Positions 1 through 6,292 of a stretch of DNA of 13,316 bases are shown here, piece after piece (position 1 is the stretch's first letter; each line of letters opens with the position of its first letter). This DNA comes from JACQID01 sp035290885 (GTDB lineage Archaea > Aenigmatarchaeota > Aenigmatarchaeia > GW2011-AR5): assembly GCA_035290885.1 (NCBI GenBank), contig DATDTL010000057.1:1-13316 (forward strand). Direction: 5' to 3'. Position numbers and translations under genes: made by a program. Under the pieces are notes generated by a model. That model saw nothing but the letters and a program-made list of their open reading frames with translations. It was not told the origin of the DNA and did no database searches.

Positions 1-668
1 AATCGTTTCTTCACCGCGTCGCTCTGCAGCTCGTGGAGGGCGTTGGAAGCTATCCATTTCGCCGTAGGCGTGTCTATGAGGCGTATGTCCTGCGCTACTT
101 GAACGGCCAGCATGTTCAGGTAAGCGTTTCTTTTGCCTATCTGGCGCAGCGCCCAGTTGACGGCTTTCTTCACGAAGTTCCTGTCGTCGCCGGATTGTTT
201 TCGTATCGGGGCAAAGAAAGATTCCATCTTCTTGTTATCGGCTTCCTTGTCATGCACGGCAAGGCAAGCCATCAGGGCGAAGCCCGCCCTCTTCACATAT
301 TCTTCTTTTCTTGAGCTCCACTCGAATGCTTTGCCGTACGCGAAAGGTGTCTTCACCATGAGGTTGCCGCAGAAGTGGTCGCAGACGTCCCATGAGTCCA
401 GTTCACTCGCCCAGCGTTCCGCCTGCCGCTCCGTGAGCTTTTCAGGCTCTGTCATCATTGTTGCAAGTATCCTTGCTTCGTGGACGCCGGTGTCCCATAA
501 TTTCAGGGCAAGCAGATGGTTTTTTCCAAGTTCCTTGGCCATGCTTCTGATTATTGGCACCGTGACGCCGTACGCCTTTTCAGCGCGGATGCCGAAAGAT
601 GCCATACTTGCAAGCGCTTCCGGACGGGATATGTGCTTAAGCCTTTTGAGTATTTCTTCAGGTTCCAT
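1..668 (-). CDS. AlkD-like DNA alkylation repair enzyme (3' end outside window)
   Basis: I translated this frame by hand; it is open from the ATG at 668 to the window edge, giving 222 residues without a stop. It matches the AlkD/COG4912 family of HEAT-repeat DNA glycosylases, which remove N3- and N7-alkylated purines without flipping the base. Seen: an all-helical repeat pattern; a WDVCDHF segment near residues 93-99, whose W93 and D97 would correspond to the Trp/Asp pair of the AlkD active site; a KRAGFAL segment near 126-132, whose R127 would be the catalytic arginine; and a typical NFVKKAVNWALRQIGKRN helix at 164-181. Family members are about 220-240 residues, so only a short C-terminal piece is missing. 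A TATA box lies 27 nt before the ATG, so the gene probably has its own leaderless promoter although it follows rps15 on the same strand. Family assignment is firm; the exact substrate is inferred. Confidence 0.88.
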   Translation of the reverse strand, partial: MEPEEILKRLKHISRPEALASMASFGIRAEKAYGVTVPIIRSMAKELGKNHLLALKLWDTGVHEARILATMMTEPEKLTERQAERWASELDSWDVCDHFCGNLMVKTPFAYGKAFEWSSRKEEYVKRAGFALMACLAVHDKEADNKKMESFFAPIRKQSGDDRNFVKKAVNWALRQIGKRNAYLNMLAVQVAQDIRLIDTPTAKWIASNALHELQSDAVKKR

Positions 669-690
669 TGAGGAATAGATTTGCTATAGC

Positions 691-700
691 ATTTATAAAA
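691..700 (-). promoter_or_regulatory. TATA box of the AlkD-like gene
   Basis: On the minus strand this reads TTTTATAAAT. Its centre is about 27 nt before the ATG at 668, the spacing expected when transcription starts at the start codon, giving a leaderless mRNA. No Shine-Dalgarno lies between the box and the ATG. Confidence 0.55.
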
Positions 701-701
701 C

Positions 702-709
702 GAAAAAAT
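702..709 (-). terminator. Possible oligo-T terminator after rps15
   Basis: The minus strand carries a run of six T (plus-strand A at 703-708) downstream of the rps15 stop and of the stem-rich stretch 713-787. Archaeal RNA polymerase terminates at T-tracts. It also lies just upstream of the TATA box of the AlkD-like gene, so it would separate the two transcripts. Position and strand fit; there is no direct proof. Confidence 0.35.
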
Positions 710-712
710 ATC

Positions 713-787
713 GTTAACTTTTGCGCATAGCGCGATATACATGACATACCCGCAGCGCGAAGCGCTGCCAATAACAAGAAAGTTAAC
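713..787 (-). other. Stem-rich region in the rps15-alkD interval (possible structured 3' UTR or small RNA)
   Basis: A perfect 9-bp inverted repeat, GTTAACTTT at 713-721 and AAAGTTAAC at 779-787, encloses two smaller hairpins: GCGC-ATA-GCGC at 723-733 and GCAGCGC-GAA-GCGCTGC at 752-768. Together they could fold into a closed multi-branch structure. It begins 17 nt after the rps15 stop codon on that transcript. I recognise no known RNA family. Confidence 0.4.
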
Positions 788-803
788 AGGATTCAAAAAG
801 GAC

Positions 804-1259
804 TTACTTGACAAGCAGCTTGGCGTCTTCAACGTTGTACTTCCAGTCTTCCGGGAGCTGGCCGTTTCTTGCGTAGTATTTGCCAAGGCGCCTTATCTTG
901 CTTTCGAGAAGCTCAAGGCCGTGCTTTGCCTTGGAGTCTTTTTTGCTGGCGGCCATGTGCTTGTGCACGTTCACTGCCCGGACCATGAGGTTGTAGATGT
1001 CTTCAGGCACGCCCTTTGGCATATCGCCCATGGTCTTCGTTACCCGCAGGCCGAAGTATCGGACGTCCGGTATGCCGTATTGATCCCGAAGGATGAATCC
1101 TATCTCGCTGGAAGTTTTACCTTCCTTGGCAAGCTTGACTATGAGCTTTTCGGTCTCCTTCCTGTCGTAAGCCAGCCATGCCGGATTGATCTTCTTGGCA
1201 GGCTTATTGGAGCCGTGTTTTCCGTGTTTTCTGGAGTGCATTCTTGCGATATCATTCAC
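804..1259 (-). CDS. rps15: Small ribosomal subunit protein uS15 (archaeal S15)
   Basis: A 151-residue protein of the archaeal/eukaryotic S15 class, which is longer than bacterial S15 because of an N-terminal extension. It binds 16S rRNA in the platform of the 30S subunit. Seen: a basic N-terminus with MHSRKHGKHGS; the motif PAWL followed by a helical segment; the conserved stretch EGKTSSEIGFILRDQYGIPDV near residues 47-67; and the C-terminal helical hairpin with LLESKIRRLGKYY, the core of the S15 rRNA-binding fold. The start is a GTG at 1259 that overlaps the end of bud32; AAGGTG just before it can act as the ribosome binding site. An internal ATG at codon 7 is closer to the usual family start, so the first six residues are less certain. 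It is cotranscribed with bud32. Confidence 0.95.
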   Translation of the reverse strand: MNDIARMHSRKHGKHGSNKPAKKINPAWLAYDRKETEKLIVKLAKEGKTSSEIGFILRDQYGIPDVRYFGLRVTKTMGDMPKGVPEDIYNLMVRAVNVHKHMAASKKDSKAKHGLELLESKIRRLGKYYARNGQLPEDWKYNVEDAKLLVK

Positions 1260-1833
1260 CTTTTGAGTATCTTCGTCTTTTTTCTATTTTCAATAACGTT
1301 TTAATAGCTTTCCCGGCGCCTTCGTAGCGGCTTTCATAGCTGCTTTCAATGCCAGGCCACGCCCTTTCTTGGCCCAGCGCCCTCAGGTTCTCCCGCAGAA
1401 GATAAAGGTCGCTCGCCTTGTCCTCGTCGCGTTGCGAGAAAAAAGACAGCCCGAAGTCTATAATATAGAGCTTGCCCTCGGCAAGAAGCATGTTGCTGGT
1501 GGTCAGGTCGCCGTGGATGATGCCCGCCTGATGAAGCTTGCCAAGGGCTTCGCCGATTTGCACGGCGAGCGCTTCTGTAAGGTTGGAATCTTTTACGTTT
1601 TTGCCGTTGATTTTTTCCAAGACGAGGGAATATTGTTTTTCGTCGATCGTGGAAGGCACGTTCACGCCGTTGCGCTTGGCTTCACGAAGCAGGCGGGCTT
1701 CTGTGGCCGTTCTTCTGCTGCGAAGAAGCGAATCCAGTTGAGGAATGCGATAGCCTTTCTTGACACGGTCCTTGATTATGGCGCCGCCTTTCTCATATAC
1801 TACCGCCTCCGCGCCTGTAAAGAGCTTCTTCAT
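1252..1833 (-). CDS. bud32: KEOPS complex kinase/ATPase Bud32
   Basis: A 193-residue minimal protein kinase of the Bud32/PRPK family, the subunit that supports Kae1 in making N6-threonylcarbamoyladenosine (t6A) on ANN-decoding tRNAs. Seen: the short GAEA nucleotide loop at residues 7-10, the lysine at 21 in IIKDR, the family segment KGYR at 26-29, the catalytic HGDLTTSN at 107-114 (D109, N114), IIDFG at 124-128 with the metal-binding D126, and the C-terminal basic tail KRRRYSKG. Length is normal for a stand-alone Bud32; it is not fused to Kae1, and kae1 is not in the window. Its stop overlaps the rps15 GTG by 8 nt, so the two form one operon. A TATA element 26 nt before the ATG, shared with nth, implies leaderless transcription. 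Confidence 0.96.
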   Translation of the reverse strand: MKKLFTGAEAVVYEKGGAIIKDRVKKGYRIPQLDSLLRSRRTATEARLLREAKRNGVNVPSTIDEKQYSLVLEKINGKNVKDSNLTEALAVQIGEALGKLHQAGIIHGDLTTSNMLLAEGKLYIIDFGLSFFSQRDEDKASDLYLLRENLRALGQERAWPGIESSYESRYEGAGKAIKTLLKIEKRRRYSKGE

Positions 1834-1847
1834 GCGCTTTATAGCGC
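1834..1847. repeat. Palindrome GCGCT-TTAT-AGCGC directly before bud32
   Basis: A perfect 5-bp inverted repeat with a 4-nt centre, touching the bud32 start codon and lying between it and the shared TATA element. It would cover the transcription start of bud32, so it could be an operator, or simply GC-rich initiator DNA. A shorter relative, GCGC-ATA-GCGC, occurs at 723-733. Confidence 0.35.
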
Positions 1848-1855
1848 GGCAAATT

Positions 1856-1863
1856 CTTTAATT
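1856..1863. promoter_or_regulatory. Shared TATA element of the divergent bud32/nth pair
   Basis: CTTTAATT on the plus strand, AATTAAAG on the minus strand. Its centre (1859.5) is 26.5 nt from both the bud32 ATG at 1833 and the nth ATG at 1886, so one element could position TBP for leaderless transcription in both directions. No better TATA box exists in the 52-nt interval for either gene. Confidence 0.5.
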
Positions 1864-1885
1864 GCTTTGGGCGGCATGATAGCTC

Positions 1886-2515
1886 ATGCATGGAAAGATT
1901 ATGGCAGGGCTGCGAAAACTCTACCCTTCTGCAAAGATAGCGCTGCAGCATGAAAATCCGCTCCAGTTGTTGGTTGCAGTGATGCTCTCGGCGCAGTGCA
2001 CTGACAAGATGGTGAACAAGGTCTCGCCTTTGCTTTTCAAGAGGTATAAAACGGCAAAAGATTTCGCTTCTGCCGATTCGGAGGAACTGGAGGCGCTGGT
2101 AAAAAGCACGGGCTTTTATCACACGAAGGCGCGGCACATAAAGGCTGCCTGCGAAATCATCGTTGAGAAGCATGACGGCAAAGTGCCGGATAGGATGAAA
2201 GGGCTTCTGGAGCTTCCTGGCGTTGCAAGGAAGACTGCAAATATTGTGCTTTCCAACGCCTACGGAAAGAACGAGGGAGTTGCGGTCGACACGCACGTCA
2301 AGCGCCTTTCATACCGGCTGGGCTTTACTAAAAACACGGACGCGGATAAAATAGAGAAAGACCTCATGGCATCGTTTCCACGAAGGGAATGGAACAAGGT
2401 GACATATCTGCTTATAGAGCACGGGCGGGCGGTATGCAAGGCGCCGGCGCCGGTGTGTTCGCAGTGCGCCATAGCAGGGCTCTGCGCCAGAAACGGCGTG
2501 ATAAAGAGTAAATGA
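1886..2515 (+). CDS. nth: Endonuclease III, DNA glycosylase/AP lyase
   Basis: A 209-residue helix-hairpin-helix glycosylase that removes oxidised pyrimidines and cleaves the abasic site by beta-elimination in base excision repair. Seen: the SAQCTD motif at 35-40; the helix-hairpin-helix LPGVARKTANIV at 110-121 with the catalytic lysine K116; VAVDTHVKRL at 132-141 with the catalytic aspartate D135; and the four-cysteine iron-sulfur cluster loop C184-x6-C191-x2-C194-x5-C200. Length and residue set are those of a functional Nth. The start at 1886 is 26 nt from the TATA element shared with bud32; a second in-frame ATG at 1901 (M6) is possible. It is followed by 52 nt and then the condensin operon. 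Confidence 0.97.
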   Translation: MHGKIMAGLRKLYPSAKIALQHENPLQLLVAVMLSAQCTDKMVNKVSPLLFKRYKTAKDFASADSEELEALVKSTGFYHTKARHIKAACEIIVEKHDGKVPDRMKGLLELPGVARKTANIVLSNAYGKNEGVAVDTHVKRLSYRLGFTKNTDADKIEKDLMASFPRREWNKVTYLLIEHGRAVCKAPAPVCSQCAIAGLCARNGVIKSK

Positions 2516-2519
2516 ATGG

Positions 2520-2532
2520 ATTATTTAATATT
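2520..2532 (+). promoter_or_regulatory. Likely TATA box of the RHH-smc-scpAB-rqcH operon
   Basis: ATTATTTAATATT, an AT-rich box with the TATTTAA core seen at other promoters here. It would start transcription near 2552 and leave a leader of about 16 nt that contains the GTGAT ribosome binding site. A second AT-rich candidate, ACATATAATAA at 2543-2553, is too close to the ATG unless the mRNA is leaderless. Confidence 0.4.
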
Positions 2533-2559
2533 ATGAAATGTAACATATAATAACGAAAA

Positions 2560-2564
2560 GTGAT
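2560..2564 (+). promoter_or_regulatory. Shine-Dalgarno GTGAT for the RHH gene
   Basis: GTGAT is complementary to the AUCAC part of the archaeal 16S 3' tail and lies 3 nt before the ATG at 2568. The same context, AAGTGAT-NNC-ATG, precedes rpl21e at 11775, so this looks like a reused translation signal and supports the otherwise very short gene. Confidence 0.5.
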
Positions 2565-2567
2565 TGC

Positions 2568-2714
2568 ATGGCCGTGGTAAGGGTTGACGAGAAGCTGCTC
2601 AGGGAAGTGAAGAAGGTCGTGGACGGCGATCACAGCTACGACTACCCGTCAATTGCCGCGTTCGTGAACAAGGCGATATACGAGAAATTGAGGAAGAAAG
2701 ATGATAAGGCTTGA
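2568..2714 (+). CDS. Small ribbon-helix-helix (CopG/Arc-like) DNA-binding protein
   Basis: A 48-residue frame. Seen: a first beta-strand AVVRVDEKLL with alternating hydrophobic residues, a first helix LREVKKVVDG, a linker with YDYPS, and a second helix IAAFVNKAIYEKLRKK. This is the ribbon-helix-helix pattern (strand V-R-V-D, then a YPS.A.FV..AI motif) of CopG/MetJ/Arc-like dimeric DNA-binding proteins. The DNA-contacting strand residues would be R5 and its neighbours. A GTGAT ribosome binding site lies 3 nt upstream. The stop lies 14 nt inside smc, so the two are translationally coupled. No toxin gene is adjacent, so it is probably not an antitoxin; it may regulate the operon or assist the condensin. 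The fold is inferred from sequence pattern only. Confidence 0.75.
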   Translation: MAVVRVDEKLLREVKKVVDGDHSYDYPSIAAFVNKAIYEKLRKKDDKA

Positions 2715-5127
2715 CAGGATAACCATGAACGGCTTCAAGAGCTTCGCCGGAAAGGTGACGATACCGCTGCCCGAAGGGTTCAATCTTGTGGCAGGCCCGA
2801 ACGGTTCAGGGAAGTCGAACATCATAGACGCCCTGATATTCATCTTAGGCACCACGTCCGCCCGCTCCATAAGGGCGCAGAGGCTGGAGAGCCTGATATT
2901 CAACGGCGCCAAGGACAGGAAGCCGGCGGATTACTGCGAGGTGTCGCTTTATCTTGACAACTCAGGCGGCGACATACCGGGAGAGGAAAAGGAGGTCAAG
3001 ATAAGCCGCAGGGTGACAAGGAGCGGCATAAGCGCGTACCATGTCAACGGCAAGCCGTACACGCGGGCAAAGGTTCTGGAGATGCTCGCCACTGCGAAGC
3101 TCTCGTCTGACGGGTTCAACATAATAATGCAGGGCGACGTCACGAAGATAATAGAGATGTCGTCAAAGGAGCGGAAGGGGATAATAGACGAGATATCGGG
3201 CATAGCCGAGTTTGACGACAAGAAGGAGAAGTCGCGCAAGGAGCTGGAGCTTGTTGAGGAAAGGGTTCGTGAGAACATGATAGTCATTTCAGAAAAACAG
3301 CGCCTCGTGCAGCGGCTCAAGGCCGAGAAGGAAATAGCAGAGAAGTATGTCAGCATTAGCGAGGACCTTATAAAGTCCAAGGCGTCTCTTGCCAAGAAAA
3401 GGCACGAGAATACTTTGGAAAAAATGGAAAGCATAGACAGGGATATAGAAGAGCAGTCAAAGAAATTTGAGGAGATGAGCGGCAAGTTTGAGGAGACGGA
3501 AAAGGAGCAGCAGGACGCGGAAAATTCGATACGCTCGATAACAGACGAGATAATACAGAAATCCCGCAACTACGAAACCTCGCGCAACGCGGACAGGCTG
3601 CAATCCGAGCTGCTTAGGAAGCGGGATAAAATCGATAACAACGAACGGGAAATATTGCGCATGGAAAGCGCGACGTCGCACGAGATATCCAGCATATCAG
3701 TCAAGGAAACCCTGCGGAGCGGAATACCGGGAATAATAGGCGCGCTCTCGTCGCTAATATCCATCCCGGGCAAGTACTCCACGGCGCTTGAGGTCGCGAT
3801 AGGCCAGCACGCCGATGATGTGGTCGTTGAGAACGAAGACGTTGCGGTCAAATGCATAAGATTACTCAAGGAGCGAAAGCTAGGGCGGGCAAGATTTCTG
3901 CCGCTTGATTCCATACATCCAAAGCCCGTGAGGGAATGCAAGGAAGCGGAGCACATGATGGAGATAACGAAATACGAGAAAAGATACTTCAACGTGATAG
4001 CGTACGTGCTCGGCGACACCGTGGTTGCAGGGAGCATTGACGACGCGAGAAAGATAAAGGGCTTCCGCGTTGTTACCGTTGACGGCGATCTTCTCGAAAT
4101 GTCGCGCGCGATGATAGGCGGGTTTTATTCAAAGAGGAAGGGCGGGACGAACTATTCGGAAGAGATACGAAAATTGGAAGAGGAGAGCGCGGCTCTGGAA
4201 GAGGAGATGCGGGCCATGCGCGAACAGCTGGAGAAGCTGAAGGGAGAATTGGAGGCGGAGACTGACGAGGTCAGGAGCCTGCAGGACAGGAAGGCGGCGA
4301 TCGAAAAGAGGCTTGACGGGCTAAAGTCGGGCCGCGGCACGCTGTACAATGAACGGAGCGTGGTGCAGAGTATCCTTGGCAAAATGAGGATAGAGAAGGC
4401 CCGGCTTGAGGCGGTGCTGGAGAATGCAAAGCTTGCTGTTCAGGAATACGGCGCGGTGAAGGACTTCTACGATGAGGCGGAAGAGGAGCTGCAGGAAAAG
4501 GTCAGGCGATGCCAGATAGAGATAAACAAGCTCGGGATGGTCAACATGAAGGCCATAGAGGATTACAATTCCATAGCAGTGGAATTTGATGTCATGAAGG
4601 AGAAGCTGGACAGGCTGCTCAGGGAGAAGGAGTCCGTGACTAAAGTCGTGGAAGAAGTGGAAAAGAAGAGGCACGACAAGTTCATGGAGACGTTCACCGA
4701 AATAAACAGGAACTATTCGCGGATATACAGCGACCTTGTCGGCGGCATCGGGCAACTCCGCCTTGAAGAGCCGGACAACATAGATTCGGGAATGGTGATA
4801 GAGGCGTCGCCTGAAGGCAAGAAGATACTTAACCTTGACATAATGTCCGGCGGCGAGAAGACCCTGACGTCGCTTGCGTTCCTGTTCGCGGTGATGGAGC
4901 ATTACGGCTCGCCGTTCTACGTGCTGGACGAGGTGGACGCCGCATTGGACAAGTCGAACACGAAGAAGATAGTGGAACTCGTGAAGAAATATTCCAAGTC
5001 CAAGCAGTTCATAGTGATATCGCACAACGACTTCACGATACAGGAGGCCGACAAGATATTCGGGGTGAGCATGGAGAATGGCGTTTCCAAGGTTTTCAGC
5101 CTGAAGATGCCCGGGGCGACGTCATGA
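2701..5127 (+). CDS. smc: Chromosome segregation ATPase SMC, short-armed
   Basis: An 808-residue SMC protein, the ATPase of prokaryotic condensin that compacts and segregates DNA with ScpA and ScpB. Seen: Walker A GPNGSGKS at 32-39; the Q-loop around Q144 (IMQGDV); an N-terminal coiled coil of about 172-338; a hinge of about 341-475 with GIPGIIGALS and the glycine-rich MIGGFYSKRKGG; a C-terminal coiled coil of about 485-660 that includes the conserved LGMVNMKAIEDY; the signature IMSGGEK at 714-720; Walker B FYVLDEVDAALD at 739-750 with the catalytic E744; and the switch histidine in VISHND. All ATPase elements are present. Typical archaeal SMCs are about 1,150-1,200 residues; here each arm is about 165-175 residues instead of about 300. 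The frame is continuous with no sign of a frameshift. The start follows GAGGAA at 2690 and overlaps the upstream RHH gene by 14 nt; the stop overlaps scpA as ATGA. Confidence 0.97.
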   Translation: MIRLDRITMNGFKSFAGKVTIPLPEGFNLVAGPNGSGKSNIIDALIFILGTTSARSIRAQRLESLIFNGAKDRKPADYCEVSLYLDNSGGDIPGEEKEVKISRRVTRSGISAYHVNGKPYTRAKVLEMLATAKLSSDGFNIIMQGDVTKIIEMSSKERKGIIDEISGIAEFDDKKEKSRKELELVEERVRENMIVISEKQRLVQRLKAEKEIAEKYVSISEDLIKSKASLAKKRHENTLEKMESIDRDIEEQSKKFEEMSGKFEETEKEQQDAENSIRSITDEIIQKSRNYETSRNADRLQSELLRKRDKIDNNEREILRMESATSHEISSISVKETLRSGIPGIIGALSSLISIPGKYSTALEVAIGQHADDVVVENEDVAVKCIRLLKERKLGRARFLPLDSIHPKPVRECKEAEHMMEITKYEKRYFNVIAYVLGDTVVAGSIDDARKIKGFRVVTVDGDLLEMSRAMIGGFYSKRKGGTNYSEEIRKLEEESAALEEEMRAMREQLEKLKGELEAETDEVRSLQDRKAAIEKRLDGLKSGRGTLYNERSVVQSILGKMRIEKARLEAVLENAKLAVQEYGAVKDFYDEAEEELQEKVRRCQIEINKLGMVNMKAIEDYNSIAVEFDVMKEKLDRLLREKESVTKVVEEVEKKRHDKFMETFTEINRNYSRIYSDLVGGIGQLRLEEPDNIDSGMVIEASPEGKKILNLDIMSGGEKTLTSLAFLFAVMEHYGSPFYVLDEVDAALDKSNTKKIVELVKKYSKSKQFIVISHNDFTIQEADKIFGVSMENGVSKVFSLKMPGATS

Positions 5128-5795
5128 CCGAGATAGATGAGGGCAAGCTGATGAGCACGATCATCGCCGGCCAGGACTGGCAGGAGGTGCTGACCACGAT
5201 AGTCATGGATGACGGAATGGATCCCATGAACATAGACATCTCGCGGCTTGCCGACAGCTTCATGACGTATCTTGGGAGGCTCAAGCAGTTTGACTTCCGC
5301 ATTCCCGGAAGGTTCATACTCGTCGCATCAATTCTTCTTCGGATGAAGTGCGATGCCATGCTGGAACAGGACATAAAGAAGGAAGAGATAGTGGGAGAGG
5401 AAATTCCGCCGCTTGACATAAGCAATGCGCCGCAGCTGCTCCCGCCGATGATGAGGAAATCCACGCGAAGCGTGACGCTTTCGGAGCTGGTGAACGCGCT
5501 AAACAGCGCGTTTGAGTTCCGGGAAAGGAAGGAGACGAAGAAGCTTACCCTGATGAGCAGGGTGGAAAACCTTATAGAGCCGGAAGAGGACATTGAGGAC
5601 AGGATACTGCGCATCATGGGCAGGATAGTTGCGAGGGGCGGTGTGATGGTGTTTCGCGACATAGTGCCGCGATGGGAGCGCAAGGAGATAGTTGAGGCGT
5701 TCATGCCGCTGCTCTATCTCGTTGCGCGGGGCAGGATATACTGCGAGCAGGAGGAGATGTTCGCGGACATAAGCATAAGGGTGATGCAGGCATGA
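5124..5795 (+). CDS. scpA: Segregation and condensation protein A (kleisin)
   Basis: A 223-residue kleisin that bridges the two SMC heads. Seen: an N-terminal domain with the family pattern DPMNIDISRLADSFMTYL (33-50) and a following helix FILVASILLRMKCDAML (64-80), which contacts the neck of one SMC; a variable acidic and proline-containing linker (81-110); then a C-terminal winged-helix domain from about 155 with RIMGRIV, FRDIVPRWERKEIVEAF, a LLYLVARGRI helix and a closing FADISI strand, which caps the other SMC head. Length is slightly below the usual 230-260 residues. The start is the ATG of an ATGA overlap with smc, and its own stop overlaps scpB in the same way, so stoichiometric coupled translation is likely. 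Confidence 0.93.
   Translation: MTEIDEGKLMSTIIAGQDWQEVLTTIVMDDGMDPMNIDISRLADSFMTYLGRLKQFDFRIPGRFILVASILLRMKCDAMLEQDIKKEEIVGEEIPPLDISNAPQLLPPMMRKSTRSVTLSELVNALNSAFEFRERKETKKLTLMSRVENLIEPEEDIEDRILRIMGRIVARGGVMVFRDIVPRWERKEIVEAFMPLLYLVARGRIYCEQEEMFADISIRVMQA
5778..5785 (+). promoter_or_regulatory. Shine-Dalgarno of scpB inside scpA
   Basis: AGGGTGAT is an almost complete match to the archaeal Shine-Dalgarno GGAGGTGAT and lies 6 nt before the scpB ATG at 5792. It supports that start and separate initiation on the polycistronic mRNA. Confidence 0.6.
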
Positions 5796-6292
5796 ACAAA
5801 ACGGCGTTGATTGAGGCAATGCTGTTCACCACGATGAACCCTTTGGCCATAGAGGAGCTTGAAAAGATATCAAGGCTCGGGAAAAAGGACGTGGTTGAGG
5901 CGATAGATGCGCTGAAGAAGAAATACGAGGACGAAAGCCACGGCATAAGGCTCTTCGAGGCAGGAGGCTACAAGCTTGTCGTGAAGCAGGAATACATGCA
6001 AAATGTCTCGAACCTGACTCCGCACGCAGATCTTTCGCGCGGGCTTCTCAGGGTGCTCTCGGTGATAGCGTACTACCAGCCGATTTCGCAGGCCGACATA
6101 GTCAAGGTCATAGGCAACAGGACGTACGAATACGTCAGGGAGCTTACCGCCCGCGGATTCGTGAAGAAGGAGAAGAAATCGAGGACGCAGGCGCTTTCCA
6201 CGACAAAGCATTTTGAGGAGTACTTTGGCGCCCGCGCAGAAGAGATTAAGAAGATGGCGAAAGAGAAAGGAAGCGGGGAAGATGATGAATGA
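5792..6292 (+). CDS. scpB: Segregation and condensation protein B
   Basis: A 166-residue ScpB, the winged-helix dimer that binds the ScpA linker in the SMC complex. Seen: a first winged helix (about 3-75) with MNKTALIEAMLFTTMNPLAI and EAGGYKLVV; a second (about 83-150) with LLRVLSVIAYYQPISQADI (85-103), the hallmark GNRTYEYVRELTARGFV (107-123) and the ending KHFEEYFG; and a short charged tail. Length is normal. It overlaps scpA by 4 nt and has a strong ribosome binding site. Its last codons overlap the start of rqcH by 11 nt. Confidence 0.95.
   Translation: MNKTALIEAMLFTTMNPLAIEELEKISRLGKKDVVEAIDALKKKYEDESHGIRLFEAGGYKLVVKQEYMQNVSNLTPHADLSRGLLRVLSVIAYYQPISQADIVKVIGNRTYEYVRELTARGFVKKEKKSRTQALSTTKHFEEYFGARAEEIKKMAKEKGSGEDDE

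Noticed and set aside
33..678. Plus-strand open frames at 33-314 and 133-678
   Set aside because: They are antisense to the AlkD-like gene, whose minus-strand translation has clear family motifs.
2568..2714. RHH protein as the antitoxin of a toxin-antitoxin pair
   Set aside because: No toxin-like gene is adjacent; the downstream neighbour is smc.
4321..5025. A 234-codon minus-strand open frame inside smc
   Set aside because: Antisense shadow of the SMC C-terminal arm and head; the product is His/Leu-rich with no domain.
6213..6281. Longer N-terminus for rqcH from ATG 6213
   Set aside because: The extra 23 residues lie wholly inside scpB in another frame and are a basic, non-conserved sequence; the family starts close to the FEIAHAVREIR segment.
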